Made by a program: the position numbers and the translations under genes. Positions 11,459-19,988 of a stretch of DNA of 20,668 bases are shown one piece after another. Position 1 is the stretch's first letter. Each line of letters starts with the position of its first letter. The notes beneath the pieces are model-generated. The model was not told where the DNA came from and searched no databases. It saw only the letters and a program-made list of their open reading frames with translations. The stretch comes from an uncultured Verrucomicrobiota bacterium (GTDB taxonomy: Bacteria; Verrucomicrobiota; Verrucomicrobiia; Limisphaerales; SXTU01), in assembly GCA_903863315.1 (NCBI GenBank), contig CAIPBN010000524.1, positions 1-20,668 on the forward strand, given 5' to 3'.

Positions 11459-13801
11459 TTACTCCGGGGCTTCCTGCTGCTTCGCCAGCGTGGTGCCACG
11501 GCGGAGACGGAAGGGGTCGCTCTGCACGATAGCCGTGAGGAGGGCGGAGAACTGGTGCCCGCCGCGCGCGGTCTGCGCGGTGATTTGGTGCAGGGCGCGC
11601 TGGTCGTAGAACTCCAGTCCCCGGCCGATGGCGTAGGTGAGGAGCTTCTCGGCCAGGTTGCGCACGACGAGTTCCTGCTTGGTCTTAAGGATGGCCTTAA
11701 GCTCGGCGGGGCCTTGGAAGGCCTGGCCGTCGGGGAGCTTGCCGGAGGGGTCGATGTCCCCTTCCGCGTCCTTGGTGCGGTGGCGGCCGACGGCGTCGTA
11801 GTTCTCGAAGGCGAAGCCGAGGGCGTCCATCTGGAGGTGGCAGTTGGCGCAGCTCGGGTTCGCGCGGTGCTGCTCCATGCGCTGACGGAGAGTGCCGGTG
11901 AGCTTGTTCTGCGCCTCCAGCTCCGGGACGTTGGGCGGGGGCGGAGGCGGCGGGGTGCCGAGGATTTGTTCGAGCACCCACTTGCCGCGTTTGACGGGCG
12001 AGGTGCGGGTGGGGTTGGAGGTGACGGTGAGGATGCTGGCGTGGGTGAGCAGGCCGCCGCGCTCCGGCATCGGCAGCGCGACGCGGACGAACTCAGTGGG
12101 CGGAATCGGCTGACCGCCGGGGTGGGCCTTGGGCTGCTTGAGGAGGTTCCCGGCGGTGTCGGCGATGCCGTAGTGCTTGGCGAGGGCTTCGTTCAGGTAG
12201 GTGTAACGGCCGTCCACGAGGTCGAGCACGCTGCGGTCCGCACGAACAATTTCGCCGAAGAACAGCTCGGTCTCGCGCTGCATGGCCTGGCGCAGCGCGG
12301 GGTCGAAGCCGGGGAAGAGCTTGTTGTCCGGGGTGAAGGATTCGAGCCGCTGAAGCTGAAGCCATTGCAGGGCGAAGTTGCGCGTCAGCGCCTCGGCCTT
12401 GGGATCCTGCAACATGCGCTTGAGCTGGGGCACGAGGTTGGCGGCCAACTGCCCCTTGGCCGCGAGGTCGAAGAGTTCCTCGTCCGGCAGGCTGCTCCAA
12501 AGGAAATAGCTCAGGCGGGAGGCGAGCTGCCAGTCGTTGAGCGGGTGCGCGTCCGCGAGCTGGGGCTGGGGATCCTGCTCGACGCGGAAGAGAAACTTGG
12601 GCGAGCACAGGATGACCTTGATCAACTGCTGGAGGCCGCCCTCCCACTTGCCGGTGGCAGCCTCCCCGGCATCGGCGACCTGCGAGTAACGCTCCACCTC
12701 GGCGGACGTGGCGGGACGTCGGAAGGCGCGGGTGACGAACCATTGGGCGAACTCGCGGTTGCGCTGATCCTTGGGCGTGCCAGCGAAGCGGGTGGCGGCG
12801 AGCTGTTGGAATTCCGGGCGGGTGTCGGTGGGGCCTTCCACCTGCAACGACTCGACAAACAAGGTGCGGGGCAGTTCGCCGGGGTCGGAGGGGTTGAGGA
12901 ACTTGACGGCGAACTGGTGGTCGCCAGCGGTCAGGCGAAGGGTAAGCGAGTGTGTCTGGGGTTGCCGGTCGGAGCCGCCGACTTCGAGCTCCTTGAGATC
13001 CTTGCCATCCACCATGAGGGTCATGCGAACGCTGTCCGTGCCGGTGGCCGCGAGACCATACACCCGGGCGCTGAACTTGAACTCGCCGGGAATGGAAAAG
13101 TTGAACGTGGTGTGCAGCTTGTCGGCCTTGTCGAGCGGGCGGTAGCGGGTGGTGAAGTTGCCGGCGGGCAGGAGCGCCTTGCCGGCCTGCGCACGCACGG
13201 GCGGCTTGGGCGGGGTCAGGTTGATGGCGCGGGCGGAAACTTCGTCGGCGGCGAGGAGGTAACGCTCCAGATGAACCGGCGAGAGGGTCAGGACATCGCC
13301 GATGTTGTCGAAGCCGTGGCCGATGTCGTCCGCCGGGAAGTCCTCGGCGGCATTAAAGTCCACGCGTAGCAGGTCGCGCACGGTGGCGTTGTATTCCGCG
13401 CGGTTGAGGCGGCGCAACGTGACGCGGCCGGGGTCGAGCGGGGCGTTCTTCTCCGCCGTGGCGAAGGCGTTCTCCACGGCGGTCTGGAAGGCCGTGCGCT
13501 CCGCCGGGGAAGGCTGAGGCTGTTTCTTGGGGGGCATCTCACCGGAAGCGACCTGGTGCAGGATGCTTTTCCAGAGCTTGTGCTCCTTGAGCAACGTGTT
13601 CTCGCTGCCTGACTTGGTGAGATCGAGCCCGGCCTTCTGAGTCTTCGGGCCGTGGCACTCGTGGCAGTATTGCTTTAGGAACGGGACCGCCGCGCCTTGA
13701 AAGTCCGCCGCCGTCGTCGGCAAGCCCGCGAGCAGAAGGCACGCGGCTGCCGACAGCGGCACCATCACGGTCAGCTTTCCGGAGGGCGGGAAAAAGCGCA
13801 T
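11459..13801 (-). CDS. DUF1587/DUF1592/DUF1588/DUF1585 planctomycete-type cytochrome c protein
   Basis: The ATG at 13801 gives 780 residues with a proper signal peptide (hydrophobic core about 14-27, ending PTTAA). A GTG at 13873 would add 24 arginine-rich residues ahead of it and is less likely. The first heme motif CHECHG is at 46-51, followed by the family's WKSILHQVASGEMPP block. DUF1587 follows (about 125-190; RRLNRAEYNATVRDLLR), then a beta-rich carbohydrate-binding-like region (about 220-325). Then come DUF1595 (AFRRP at 359-363), DUF1592 (about 425-550; RLSYFLW), DUF1588 (about 575-675) with a second heme motif CANCH at 651-655 followed by MDALGFAFENYD, and DUF1585 to the end. It is complete, unlike its paralogue at 1-1929. 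It should act in the periplasm as a redox or electron-transfer protein of unknown substrate. It is followed by the DUF1549-type gene on the same strand, an unusual pairing because these families commonly have separate partners. Confidence 0.93.
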   Translation of the reverse strand: MRFFPPSGKLTVMVPLSAAACLLLAGLPTTAADFQGAAVPFLKQYCHECHGPKTQKAGLDLTKSGSENTLLKEHKLWKSILHQVASGEMPPKKQPQPSPAERTAFQTAVENAFATAEKNAPLDPGRVTLRRLNRAEYNATVRDLLRVDFNAAEDFPADDIGHGFDNIGDVLTLSPVHLERYLLAADEVSARAINLTPPKPPVRAQAGKALLPAGNFTTRYRPLDKADKLHTTFNFSIPGEFKFSARVYGLAATGTDSVRMTLMVDGKDLKELEVGGSDRQPQTHSLTLRLTAGDHQFAVKFLNPSDPGELPRTLFVESLQVEGPTDTRPEFQQLAATRFAGTPKDQRNREFAQWFVTRAFRRPATSAEVERYSQVADAGEAATGKWEGGLQQLIKVILCSPKFLFRVEQDPQPQLADAHPLNDWQLASRLSYFLWSSLPDEELFDLAAKGQLAANLVPQLKRMLQDPKAEALTRNFALQWLQLQRLESFTPDNKLFPGFDPALRQAMQRETELFFGEIVRADRSVLDLVDGRYTYLNEALAKHYGIADTAGNLLKQPKAHPGGQPIPPTEFVRVALPMPERGGLLTHASILTVTSNPTRTSPVKRGKWVLEQILGTPPPPPPPNVPELEAQNKLTGTLRQRMEQHRANPSCANCHLQMDALGFAFENYDAVGRHRTKDAEGDIDPSGKLPDGQAFQGPAELKAILKTKQELVVRNLAEKLLTYAIGRGLEFYDQRALHQITAQTARGGHQFSALLTAIVQSDPFRLRRGTTLAKQQEAPE

Positions 13802-13919
13802 CGGTTTGCGGACTAGGAGCCGGCGGGCAGTATTCACCCGGCCGCAAGCCGTGCGAAGGTTGGCCAAACACACTTCCCTACCCTGGCGGGCGGAACCACC
13901 TTATGGAGTCCCAAACCTG

Positions 13920-13949
13920 TTGCGCAGCCACGACTAATTGGGGTAAAAC
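13920..13949 (+). promoter_or_regulatory. Weak candidate promoter for the methyltransferase-kinase operon
   Basis: In the gap between divergent genes, TTGCGC (13920-13925) and TAAAAC (13944-13949) are separated by 18 nt. They match the sigma-70 consensus at three and four positions respectively. A transcript would begin about 15 nt before the ATG at 13971. The match is weak and other sigma-factor elements cannot be excluded, so this is only a position to test. Confidence 0.2.
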
Positions 13950-13970
13950 GCCGCCCAGCGCGCTTTCTTC

Positions 13971-14534
13971 ATGGCAAGTTGGCTGGCAGTTTTTTCGGTG
14001 CTGGGCATTTACCTTGCCCGGATGGCGGAACTGCGGACCAAGCGGAACACGGTGTCCGGCCAGGTGCGGGAGACGCGCACGCTCCAGATGTTCGTGGTGG
14101 CGGGAACACTGATGCTCATCGGCGGAATTGGGGAGCACTTCTGGCGGCAGCCGGCTGGGAACCCCGTCCTGTTCATCGCCGGATGGGCCTGCGCCGCCGG
14201 CTCTTTCACCCTGCGCCGGCAGGCGATTGCCGCGCTGGGGCAGTTCTGGAGCCTGCACGTGGAGATTCGCGAGCAGCATGAGTTCGTGCGCACCGGACCA
14301 TTCCGTTGGATGCGTCACCCGACGTATTTCTCAATGATTCTGGAGCTCCTTTCCGCCGCCTTTCTCTTGCAGGCACCCGGCACGTTAGGCCTCGTAAGTC
14401 TGCTGTTCGTGCCAGCCTTGGTTGAGCGCCTGTGCCTGGAGGAGACGGCCTTGGTGGAAAAGTTCGGTGACGCCTACCGTCGCTACCAGCAGACGACTCC
14501 AGCGGTGATTCCGTGGAAAGGCCCCACGGCATGA
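13971..14534 (+). CDS. Isoprenylcysteine carboxyl methyltransferase (ICMT)-family membrane protein
   Basis: The 187-residue protein has several hydrophobic segments (about 3-17, 40-53, 66-78 and 120-150). It also has the C-terminal SAM-binding signature of ICMT/PEMT-type methyltransferases: HEFVRTGPFRWMRHPTYFS at 103-121, a downstream Glu in the helix, EE at 157-158, then FGDAYRRYQQTTPAVIP. Members methylate carboxyl or hydroxyl groups of lipophilic substrates at the inner membrane. True isoprenylcysteine is not expected in bacteria. Known bacterial relatives sit beside ketosynthases, for example SrsB next to a type III polyketide synthase in Streptomyces, where the lipid polyketide is O-methylated. 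Here the gene starts a four-gene operon; its TGA overlaps the ketosynthase ATG. Methylation of the product of that neighbour, as an ester or ether, is the simplest reading but is inferred. No Shine-Dalgarno precedes the ATG. Confidence 0.85.
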   Translation: MASWLAVFSVLGIYLARMAELRTKRNTVSGQVRETRTLQMFVVAGTLMLIGGIGEHFWRQPAGNPVLFIAGWACAAGSFTLRRQAIAALGQFWSLHVEIREQHEFVRTGPFRWMRHPTYFSMILELLSAAFLLQAPGTLGLVSLLFVPALVERLCLEETALVEKFGDAYRRYQQTTPAVIPWKGPTA

Positions 14535-15790
14535 TGGAGGGCCTGCCAACGCGGCGCGTGGTGATTACTGGCATCGGCGTCGTCGCCCCCAACGGGTGCG
14601 ACCTCGACACGTTCTGGAACAGCGTGCGGACCGGCACCAGCGCGGCGGCACCGGTCACCCGGTTTGACGTGAGCCAGCTCCCGAACAAGGTCGCGTGCGA
14701 GGTCACGCAGTTCGACGCGGGCCGGTTCATGGACGCCAAGAAGGCCAAACGCTTTGAGCTCTCCATCCGCTTTGGCATCGGTGCGGCGCGGATGGCGGCG
14801 AAGGATGCCAGCTTGGATTTCGGCAAGCTGGACCCCGACCGGGCCGGAATCGTCGAGGGCACCACCGTGAGCGGCATGGAAAGCTCGTTCAAGGGGCAGA
14901 CCACCTTCGAGCAGCGCGGCTACCGGCACATGAGCCCGTTCACGCTCATCAACGCCTACTGCGGCGGCGGCAGCGGCGAAATCGCACTGGAGCTGGGCAT
15001 CAAGGGCCATGCGATTTCCCTCAGCACCGGGAGCGCGTCGGGCAACGACGCCATCGGACACGCCTTCGATCTGATTCAGCACGATGAGGCGGACGTGTTC
15101 GTGGCCGGAGGTGCGGAGTCGCCGATTCTGGCCCCGCTCTGGGGTGCCTTCTGCCTGACAAAGGTGATGACTTCGCGCAACGACGAACCCAAGGGGGCGA
15201 TGCGCCCGTTTGACCGCACGCGGGATGGCTTTCTGCTCGGGGAAGGCGCGGCATTTCTGGTGCTGGAGGAACTCACTCACGCCTTGGGCCGCGGGGCGAA
15301 GATTTACGCCGAACTGGCCGGTCACGGACGCAACTGCGAGGCGTATCATTCCGTGAGCCCGCACCCGGAAGGCGTCGGCATGCACCGCGCCATGGAAAAG
15401 GCCCTGCGGCGGGCGCGCATGGATGTGACGCAGATCGATTACGTGAACGCCCACGCCACCGCCACGGAGGCAAACGACGTGGTCGAGACACGGGCCATCA
15501 AATCCTTGTTCGGCGAGCACGCCCGACGCATCGCCGTGTCCGGCACCAAGCCCGTCACCGGGCATCTGTTGGGCGCGGCCGGAGCGGTCGAGTCCGCCAT
15601 CACGACACTGGCGATCCACCATCGTGAAATCCCGCCCACCGCCAATCTGACCGCACCCGCCGAAGGCTGTGATCTGGATTACGTGCCCGGCCCGGCCCGG
15701 CCCTATCCCATCCGCGCGGCGTTGAATTTGAACGTCGGTTTCGGCGGCAAGAACTCCTGTCTGGTGTTCAAGGAATATTCGCGCGCATGA
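14531..15790 (+). CDS. FabF-like beta-ketoacyl-ACP synthase with Cys-to-Ser active site
   Basis: The 419-residue protein is a thiolase-fold condensing enzyme of KAS I/II type (RRVVITGIGVVAPNG at 8-22, RPFDRTRDGFLLGEGA at 225-240). Two catalytic His and the Lys are intact: NAHAT (His308), TKPVTGH (Lys340, His345). Their spacing equals that of E. coli FabF. The nucleophile is not: TGSASG puts Ser168 (codon 15032-15034) where FabF has Cys163. The C-terminal block reads GFGGKN instead of the usual GFGGTN. Such a protein may be a poor condensing enzyme, a malonyl-ACP decarboxylase or a chain-length-factor-like partner; chain-length factors and KSQ domains carry Gln at this site. It overlaps the methyltransferase gene and the next kinase gene by ATGA at each end. 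GGAAAGG lies about 9 nt before ATG 14531, supporting that start over the GTG at 14513. No acyl carrier protein or partner ketosynthase is visible in the window. Confidence 0.9.
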   Translation: MMEGLPTRRVVITGIGVVAPNGCDLDTFWNSVRTGTSAAAPVTRFDVSQLPNKVACEVTQFDAGRFMDAKKAKRFELSIRFGIGAARMAAKDASLDFGKLDPDRAGIVEGTTVSGMESSFKGQTTFEQRGYRHMSPFTLINAYCGGGSGEIALELGIKGHAISLSTGSASGNDAIGHAFDLIQHDEADVFVAGGAESPILAPLWGAFCLTKVMTSRNDEPKGAMRPFDRTRDGFLLGEGAAFLVLEELTHALGRGAKIYAELAGHGRNCEAYHSVSPHPEGVGMHRAMEKALRRARMDVTQIDYVNAHATATEANDVVETRAIKSLFGEHARRIAVSGTKPVTGHLLGAAGAVESAITTLAIHHREIPPTANLTAPAEGCDLDYVPGPARPYPIRAALNLNVGFGGKNSCLVFKEYSRA

Positions 15791-17958
15791 GATTCTCCGA
15801 ACTCATCCCGCTGACTGCGGCCGTGACGAACCTAGCGTTGACGCTCTTCGTGCTGACACGCGACCTCCGCTCGACGCTGAACCGCGTCTATCTGCTGTGG
15901 GGGCTCTCGATCACCGTGTGGAACCTCGGCACCTTCTTCATGTTCGCGTTGAAGGACGAGGAGTCCGCGCGTTTCTGGTCCGCCTTCCTGCACTACGGCG
16001 TGATCTTTCTGCCGATCAGCCTGTTCCATCTGAGCCTGCTGATTGCCCAGGTCCGACTGCCGCGCTGGCTGCCGGCATGCTACGTCTGGTGCGGTCTGCT
16101 GGCGCTGGCGAACGCGATGGGCCTGTTCACCGCTGGTGTCCGGAATCTCGGCTACGCCTATTACTCCAAGGCCGGGCTGGGTTTTTGGGTGTATGTCCCC
16201 ACCTACGTGGTGATCACCACCGCCACGGTGGTGGTGCTTTACCAGAAGCTGAAGACGCTCCAGCGGGTGCATCGCGCGCGGGTCAAGGCGCTGCTGTGGG
16301 CCAACGGCATTTTGATCGCCTTCGGTTGGAACGACATCCTGCCCATCCTGGGTTTCGACACTTACCCGTTCAGCAAAATCCACATCTTCCCCTTCGGCAG
16401 CGCGGCGGCGATCTTCTACGGCATCATCGTTGGCTACAGCGTGCTCCAACATCACCTGCTGGACATCCACGTCACGCTGGGCAAGGCCGCCGCGCACGCG
16501 GTGCGGCTGCTGTTCCTCTTCCTGATTGGCCTGCTGCTGCTCCTCCTGCTCAACGTCTTTCGGCCCAATGAGTTCACCCCGTTTGCCTTCTACGGCTCGC
16601 TGGGCGTGCTGCTGGCCAGCGCGATGGTGGCCTCGTTGTTCTTCCCCCGCGTGTTCGGCAAGGGTGATGAGGCGTTGGAGCAGAAGATCCTCAGCGACCG
16701 CTTTGGCGACCGCTTCGAATACCACGACAAGGTCCGCAGTTTCATGCAGGAGGTGCAGTTCTACAATAACGCCGACCTGCTGCTGAACGACCTGGATGCC
16801 CTGCTCCTCAAGACCATCCGCATCCGCAGCTACCAGATCATCCTCCTGGACGAGTCCACGCACGTGTTCACCGTCTTCCGGGGCCACCCGCCCTCGCCTC
16901 AAACGCAGCTCCCGGAGCTGCGGGCCAACTCGCCGATCTTTCAGCTCTTTCAAAACACCACCGCCACCCACCTAGCCTTCAACCTCGCCTACATCATGCC
17001 CGGCGAGACCGAGCTGGAGAGCGAGGCGCGAAAACTCCTCGCGCGCTTCGAGCCGGAGTTTTGCTTTCCGTTCTTCAGCGGGGACGAACCCTTTGGCCTG
17101 CTGCTCATCGGCGAGAAGGCCAACGGCGTCCCCTACACGCCCAACGATCTGGCCCTGCTGACCCGCCTCGTCAAAAACCTCAGCCTCATCCTCAACCAGA
17201 TCCGCCTCAAGGAGCAGGTGCTCCAGGCGGAGGAACTGGAGCTGCTGGGCCGCATGTCCCGCGGCATGGCACATGACCTGAACAATCTGCTCACCCCGGT
17301 CTCCACGTTTCTCCAGCTCACCGCCGACCGCATCAAAGGCAGCACCGAGGGGGAACTTGAACTGGTGCCTACCTGCCTGCGAAACGTCGGCACCATCCAG
17401 GCCTACGTGAAGGACGCGCTGTTCTTCTCACAAAACCACACGCTCCGGATCGCGCCGGACCCGGTGAACCAGCTCATCTTCCGGGTCGTTGATCTCGCGG
17501 AGCCCAAGATCAAGCGCCGCCGAGTGCGCGTGGTGTTGGGGGACTGCCCGTCCATCGTGCTGGAGATGGACGCCTTCCTGATGCAGCGCTGCCTGGGCAA
17601 CATTCTCTCCAATGCCATTGATGCCTCCGCCCCCGAGGGAGTCATCCGCATCGAGCTCGAACGGCTGGCCGGCACCGACATCGGGCGCGACTGGGTGCGT
17701 GTTCGCGTCATTGACCATGGCCAGGGCATCAGCCGCGAAAACCTGCAACGCTTGAGCTCGGCCTATTTCACCACCAAGGATTCGGGCGATGAAGACCGTG
17801 GCTTCGGGCTCGGTCTGGCCATCTGCCGGAAAATCATCCTACTGCACGGCGGCCACCTGAACATCACCAGCGAGGAAAAAGTCGGCACCACTGTCACCGT
17901 GGATCTGCCCATCAAGCACCAAGTGCCCGCCAGCCCGGCCGCACTGCAACCCGCATGA
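15787..17958 (+). CDS. Multi-pass membrane sensor histidine kinase (7TM-type N-terminus, PrsK-like layout)
   Basis: The 723-residue kinase starts with eight or nine predicted membrane helices (about 5-25, 35-55, 70-90, 97-115, 133-152, 166-186, 200-218, 240-256, 268-286). The first seven resemble the HisKA_7TM sensor module, including YSVLQHHLLDIHVTL after helix seven. A GAF-like domain covers about 325-475. The dimerisation domain has the H-box AHDLNNLLTPV with His496. The ATPase domain has N609 (GNILSNAIDA), DHGQG at 643-647, FTTK at 661-664 and GFGLGLAI at 672-679. It should autophosphorylate, and its membrane module could bind a lipophilic ligand. The layout is like the PEP-CTERM kinase PrsK, but no PEP-CTERM or exosortase gene is present here. 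AAGGAA at 15770-15775 may be its ribosome binding site. It overlaps both neighbours by ATGA. Its upstream partners encode a methyltransferase and a ketosynthase, suggesting that it senses their product (inference). Confidence 0.92.
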   Translation: MRFSELIPLTAAVTNLALTLFVLTRDLRSTLNRVYLLWGLSITVWNLGTFFMFALKDEESARFWSAFLHYGVIFLPISLFHLSLLIAQVRLPRWLPACYVWCGLLALANAMGLFTAGVRNLGYAYYSKAGLGFWVYVPTYVVITTATVVVLYQKLKTLQRVHRARVKALLWANGILIAFGWNDILPILGFDTYPFSKIHIFPFGSAAAIFYGIIVGYSVLQHHLLDIHVTLGKAAAHAVRLLFLFLIGLLLLLLLNVFRPNEFTPFAFYGSLGVLLASAMVASLFFPRVFGKGDEALEQKILSDRFGDRFEYHDKVRSFMQEVQFYNNADLLLNDLDALLLKTIRIRSYQIILLDESTHVFTVFRGHPPSPQTQLPELRANSPIFQLFQNTTATHLAFNLAYIMPGETELESEARKLLARFEPEFCFPFFSGDEPFGLLLIGEKANGVPYTPNDLALLTRLVKNLSLILNQIRLKEQVLQAEELELLGRMSRGMAHDLNNLLTPVSTFLQLTADRIKGSTEGELELVPTCLRNVGTIQAYVKDALFFSQNHTLRIAPDPVNQLIFRVVDLAEPKIKRRRVRVVLGDCPSIVLEMDAFLMQRCLGNILSNAIDASAPEGVIRIELERLAGTDIGRDWVRVRVIDHGQGISRENLQRLSSAYFTTKDSGDEDRGFGLGLAICRKIILLHGGHLNITSEEKVGTTVTVDLPIKHQVPASPAALQPA

Positions 17959-19988
17959 AGACACTGCTCGTCATCGCGCCGCATGCCGGACTCGCCGAGG
18001 CCATCCGTGCCGGACTCGATCCCGGCCAGTTCCGGGTGTTGCACCACCTGGAGTCGTGGGCTGCGGAGCCGCTGCTGCGGCAGGGCAGCATTGACGCCGT
18101 GGTGGTGGACGCTGACCTGACTGATGTGCGCCCCATCCGGTTGATTGAGCACATCCGGCGCGCGTCGCCGGCTTGCCCGCTCTTTCTATACGCCTCCACC
18201 AGCCAATGGGAATGGGAAGAGGAAGCCTACCTGCTGGGCGTGGACTATATCCTCACCAAGCCCCTGCGCGCCCGCCTGCTCCACTCTCTGCTGGAACGCG
18301 GCGGCTCGTGGCGCACCAGCCCAGAACGATGCCTTCCCCCTCCCGCCTCGCCTCACGCGGCCGCTTCCGTTCCAGCCAGCGTCGCACCGCACGCGCCCGC
18401 CCTTAATGCCCTTCGAGATTGCGCGGGCGTCCTGGCCCACAGCCTGCAAACCAAGCCGCTGCTCCATGAGTTTCTCCAGCTCATGCGCGAAATCCTCGGA
18501 GTCAACCGCGCGGCCATCTTCCTCCGGCGGGGCGATCATTCGCAGCCGGAACCGGGCTCGAATCCGCCTGCCACCAGTGCCTGGCCGGTGCCCGCGATGG
18601 AGGCGGCCTGCACCTTGGGCATCCCGCAACAGCTCCTCAATCACTTCACGCTCTCCTTCCGCAGCGGCATCGCCGGCCATCTGCAACGTGACGCGCGCAT
18701 CCTGCGGCGCGGCAGCCCCGAGGCCATCGCTGACCCGGACATTCAGCGTGAGTTTGAACTGCTGGGCACGCAGGTTGCCCTGCCCATCTTCGACCGCGAG
18801 GGACTGCTCGGCATCATGCTATTCGACCAGCGCCTGACCGGCGATCCCTTCGCCCACGCAGATCTCTCGCTCATCTTCCACCTCCTGGAAGAACTGGGCC
18901 TGGCCATCCGCAATTCCCGGCTGCATGACGCGCTCTCCGGCCAGCACGCCATGATGACCCACACGCTGGATCAACTGGGCAGCGCGGTCATGGTCATCGC
19001 GCGCGACCTCAACATTCTGTCGGCCAACCACGCGGCCCGACGCCTCTTCCTTCGCGGCGGCAATCCGGACCGCTCCCTGACCTTCACCGATCTCCCGCAA
19101 TCCCTCGGCAGCAAGGTCTTTGAAACGCTCCGCTCCGGTCTGGTGCCCGAGCCGGCGCGTGGCAAACTGCCCGGCACCGGCGACGCCCTGTTCCGCATGG
19201 TCATCCGCCCCTTCCAGCCACGGGGCAAAACCCAGCCCGAGGCGGCGTTGCTGCTCATTGACGACATCACCGAGGCCGACCGGGCGCAGCAGATGGAAAT
19301 CGAGGCCACGAACCTGCGCCTTGTCCGTCGCATGGCCGAGCAGCTCGCGCACGAAATCGGAAACTCCCTGGTCCCCATCTCCACCAGCCAGCAGCTCCTC
19401 ACCGATGGCAAGGACGACCCCGCCACCCGCAAGGAGATTTCCAGCATCATGGGCGACAGCATCCGCCGCGTCGGCCGCCTCGCCCGCCAGATGCAATTCC
19501 TGGCCCGGGATGGCTTGCGGCGGCTGGAGAGCGTGCCGCTGGCCCAGCTCATCGAGGAAGCCTTTCAGGAAGCGCACACGCAGAACCCGCGAGGCTCCGC
19601 CCACCTGCAATACAACAGCGGCGGCCAGCCGCTCAGCATCACCGCCGATCGCGCCGGCCTCCGGCACGCGCTCGCGGAAGTGTTGCTAAACGCACTCCAG
19701 GCCAATTCTGCCGACCAGCCCATCGAAGTCGTCTCCGAACAGGAAACCCACGAGGACGGCTCCCGCTGGGTGCGCATCGAGGTGCGCGACGCGGGCAGCG
19801 GCTTCGATGAGGAGACCGCAAAACATGCCACCGAGCCGTTCTACTCCACCCGCACCGTGGGCCTGGGCCTGGGATTGACGGTGACCCGCAAGATTCTGGA
19901 GCTGCACCGTGGCCGCCTGGAAGTTTGCCGCGCGACCGCCAACACCCCGAGCACCGTGCGGATCTCGCTGCCCGAAATGGCGGGGTAA
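17955..19988 (+). CDS. Receiver-GAF-PAS-histidine kinase hybrid, soluble
   Basis: The 677-residue protein has no membrane segment. Residues 1-115 form a receiver-like domain with Asp52 (AVVVDADL) as the likely phosphoacceptor, Ser81/Thr82 and Lys102 (LTKPL). The acidic pair that binds magnesium is missing; the end of strand one reads VIAPH. A Pro/Ala-rich linker covers about 122-150, a GAF-like domain about 155-325 and a PAS-like domain about 335-440. The kinase core has His466 in the H-box LAHEIGNSL, N579 in the N-box (EVLLNALQAN), RDAGSG at 611-616, EPFYST at 627-632 and GLGLGL at 636-641. There is no DNA-binding or other output domain, so the signal must go onward to a regulator outside the operon. 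An N-terminal receiver on a kinase resembles Ralstonia PhcR. The ATG overlaps the stop of the upstream membrane kinase, so the two are probably made together and may form a relay. Confidence 0.9.
   Translation: MKTLLVIAPHAGLAEAIRAGLDPGQFRVLHHLESWAAEPLLRQGSIDAVVVDADLTDVRPIRLIEHIRRASPACPLFLYASTSQWEWEEEAYLLGVDYILTKPLRARLLHSLLERGGSWRTSPERCLPPPASPHAAASVPASVAPHAPALNALRDCAGVLAHSLQTKPLLHEFLQLMREILGVNRAAIFLRRGDHSQPEPGSNPPATSAWPVPAMEAACTLGIPQQLLNHFTLSFRSGIAGHLQRDARILRRGSPEAIADPDIQREFELLGTQVALPIFDREGLLGIMLFDQRLTGDPFAHADLSLIFHLLEELGLAIRNSRLHDALSGQHAMMTHTLDQLGSAVMVIARDLNILSANHAARRLFLRGGNPDRSLTFTDLPQSLGSKVFETLRSGLVPEPARGKLPGTGDALFRMVIRPFQPRGKTQPEAALLLIDDITEADRAQQMEIEATNLRLVRRMAEQLAHEIGNSLVPISTSQQLLTDGKDDPATRKEISSIMGDSIRRVGRLARQMQFLARDGLRRLESVPLAQLIEEAFQEAHTQNPRGSAHLQYNSGGQPLSITADRAGLRHALAEVLLNALQANSADQPIEVVSEQETHEDGSRWVRIEVRDAGSGFDEETAKHATEPFYSTRTVGLGLGLTVTRKILELHRGRLEVCRATANTPSTVRISLPEMAG

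Noticed and set aside
11450..13369. A long plus-strand open frame (about 640 codons) opposite the complete DUF1592-type gene
   Set aside because: The Gly/Glu/Val/Leu-rich translation has no recognisable domain, while the opposite strand holds heme motifs and DUF1587-1585 in order.
16500..16560. Leucine-codon-rich CTG/CTC run that looks like a microsatellite
   Set aside because: It encodes a membrane helix (LLFLFLIGLLLLLLLN) in the kinase; codon bias explains the repetition.
15832..16971. Minus-strand open frame opposite the membrane kinase, and similar ones at 14483-15622 and 18819-19667
   Set aside because: The plus strand carries full ketosynthase and kinase motifs in these regions; the antisense translations lack any.
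15787..19988. PrsK/PrsR of a PEP-CTERM exosortase system
   Set aside because: The kinase layout is similar, but there is no exosortase or PEP-CTERM protein in the window, and the second protein lacks the sigma-54 activator and DNA-binding domains of PrsR.
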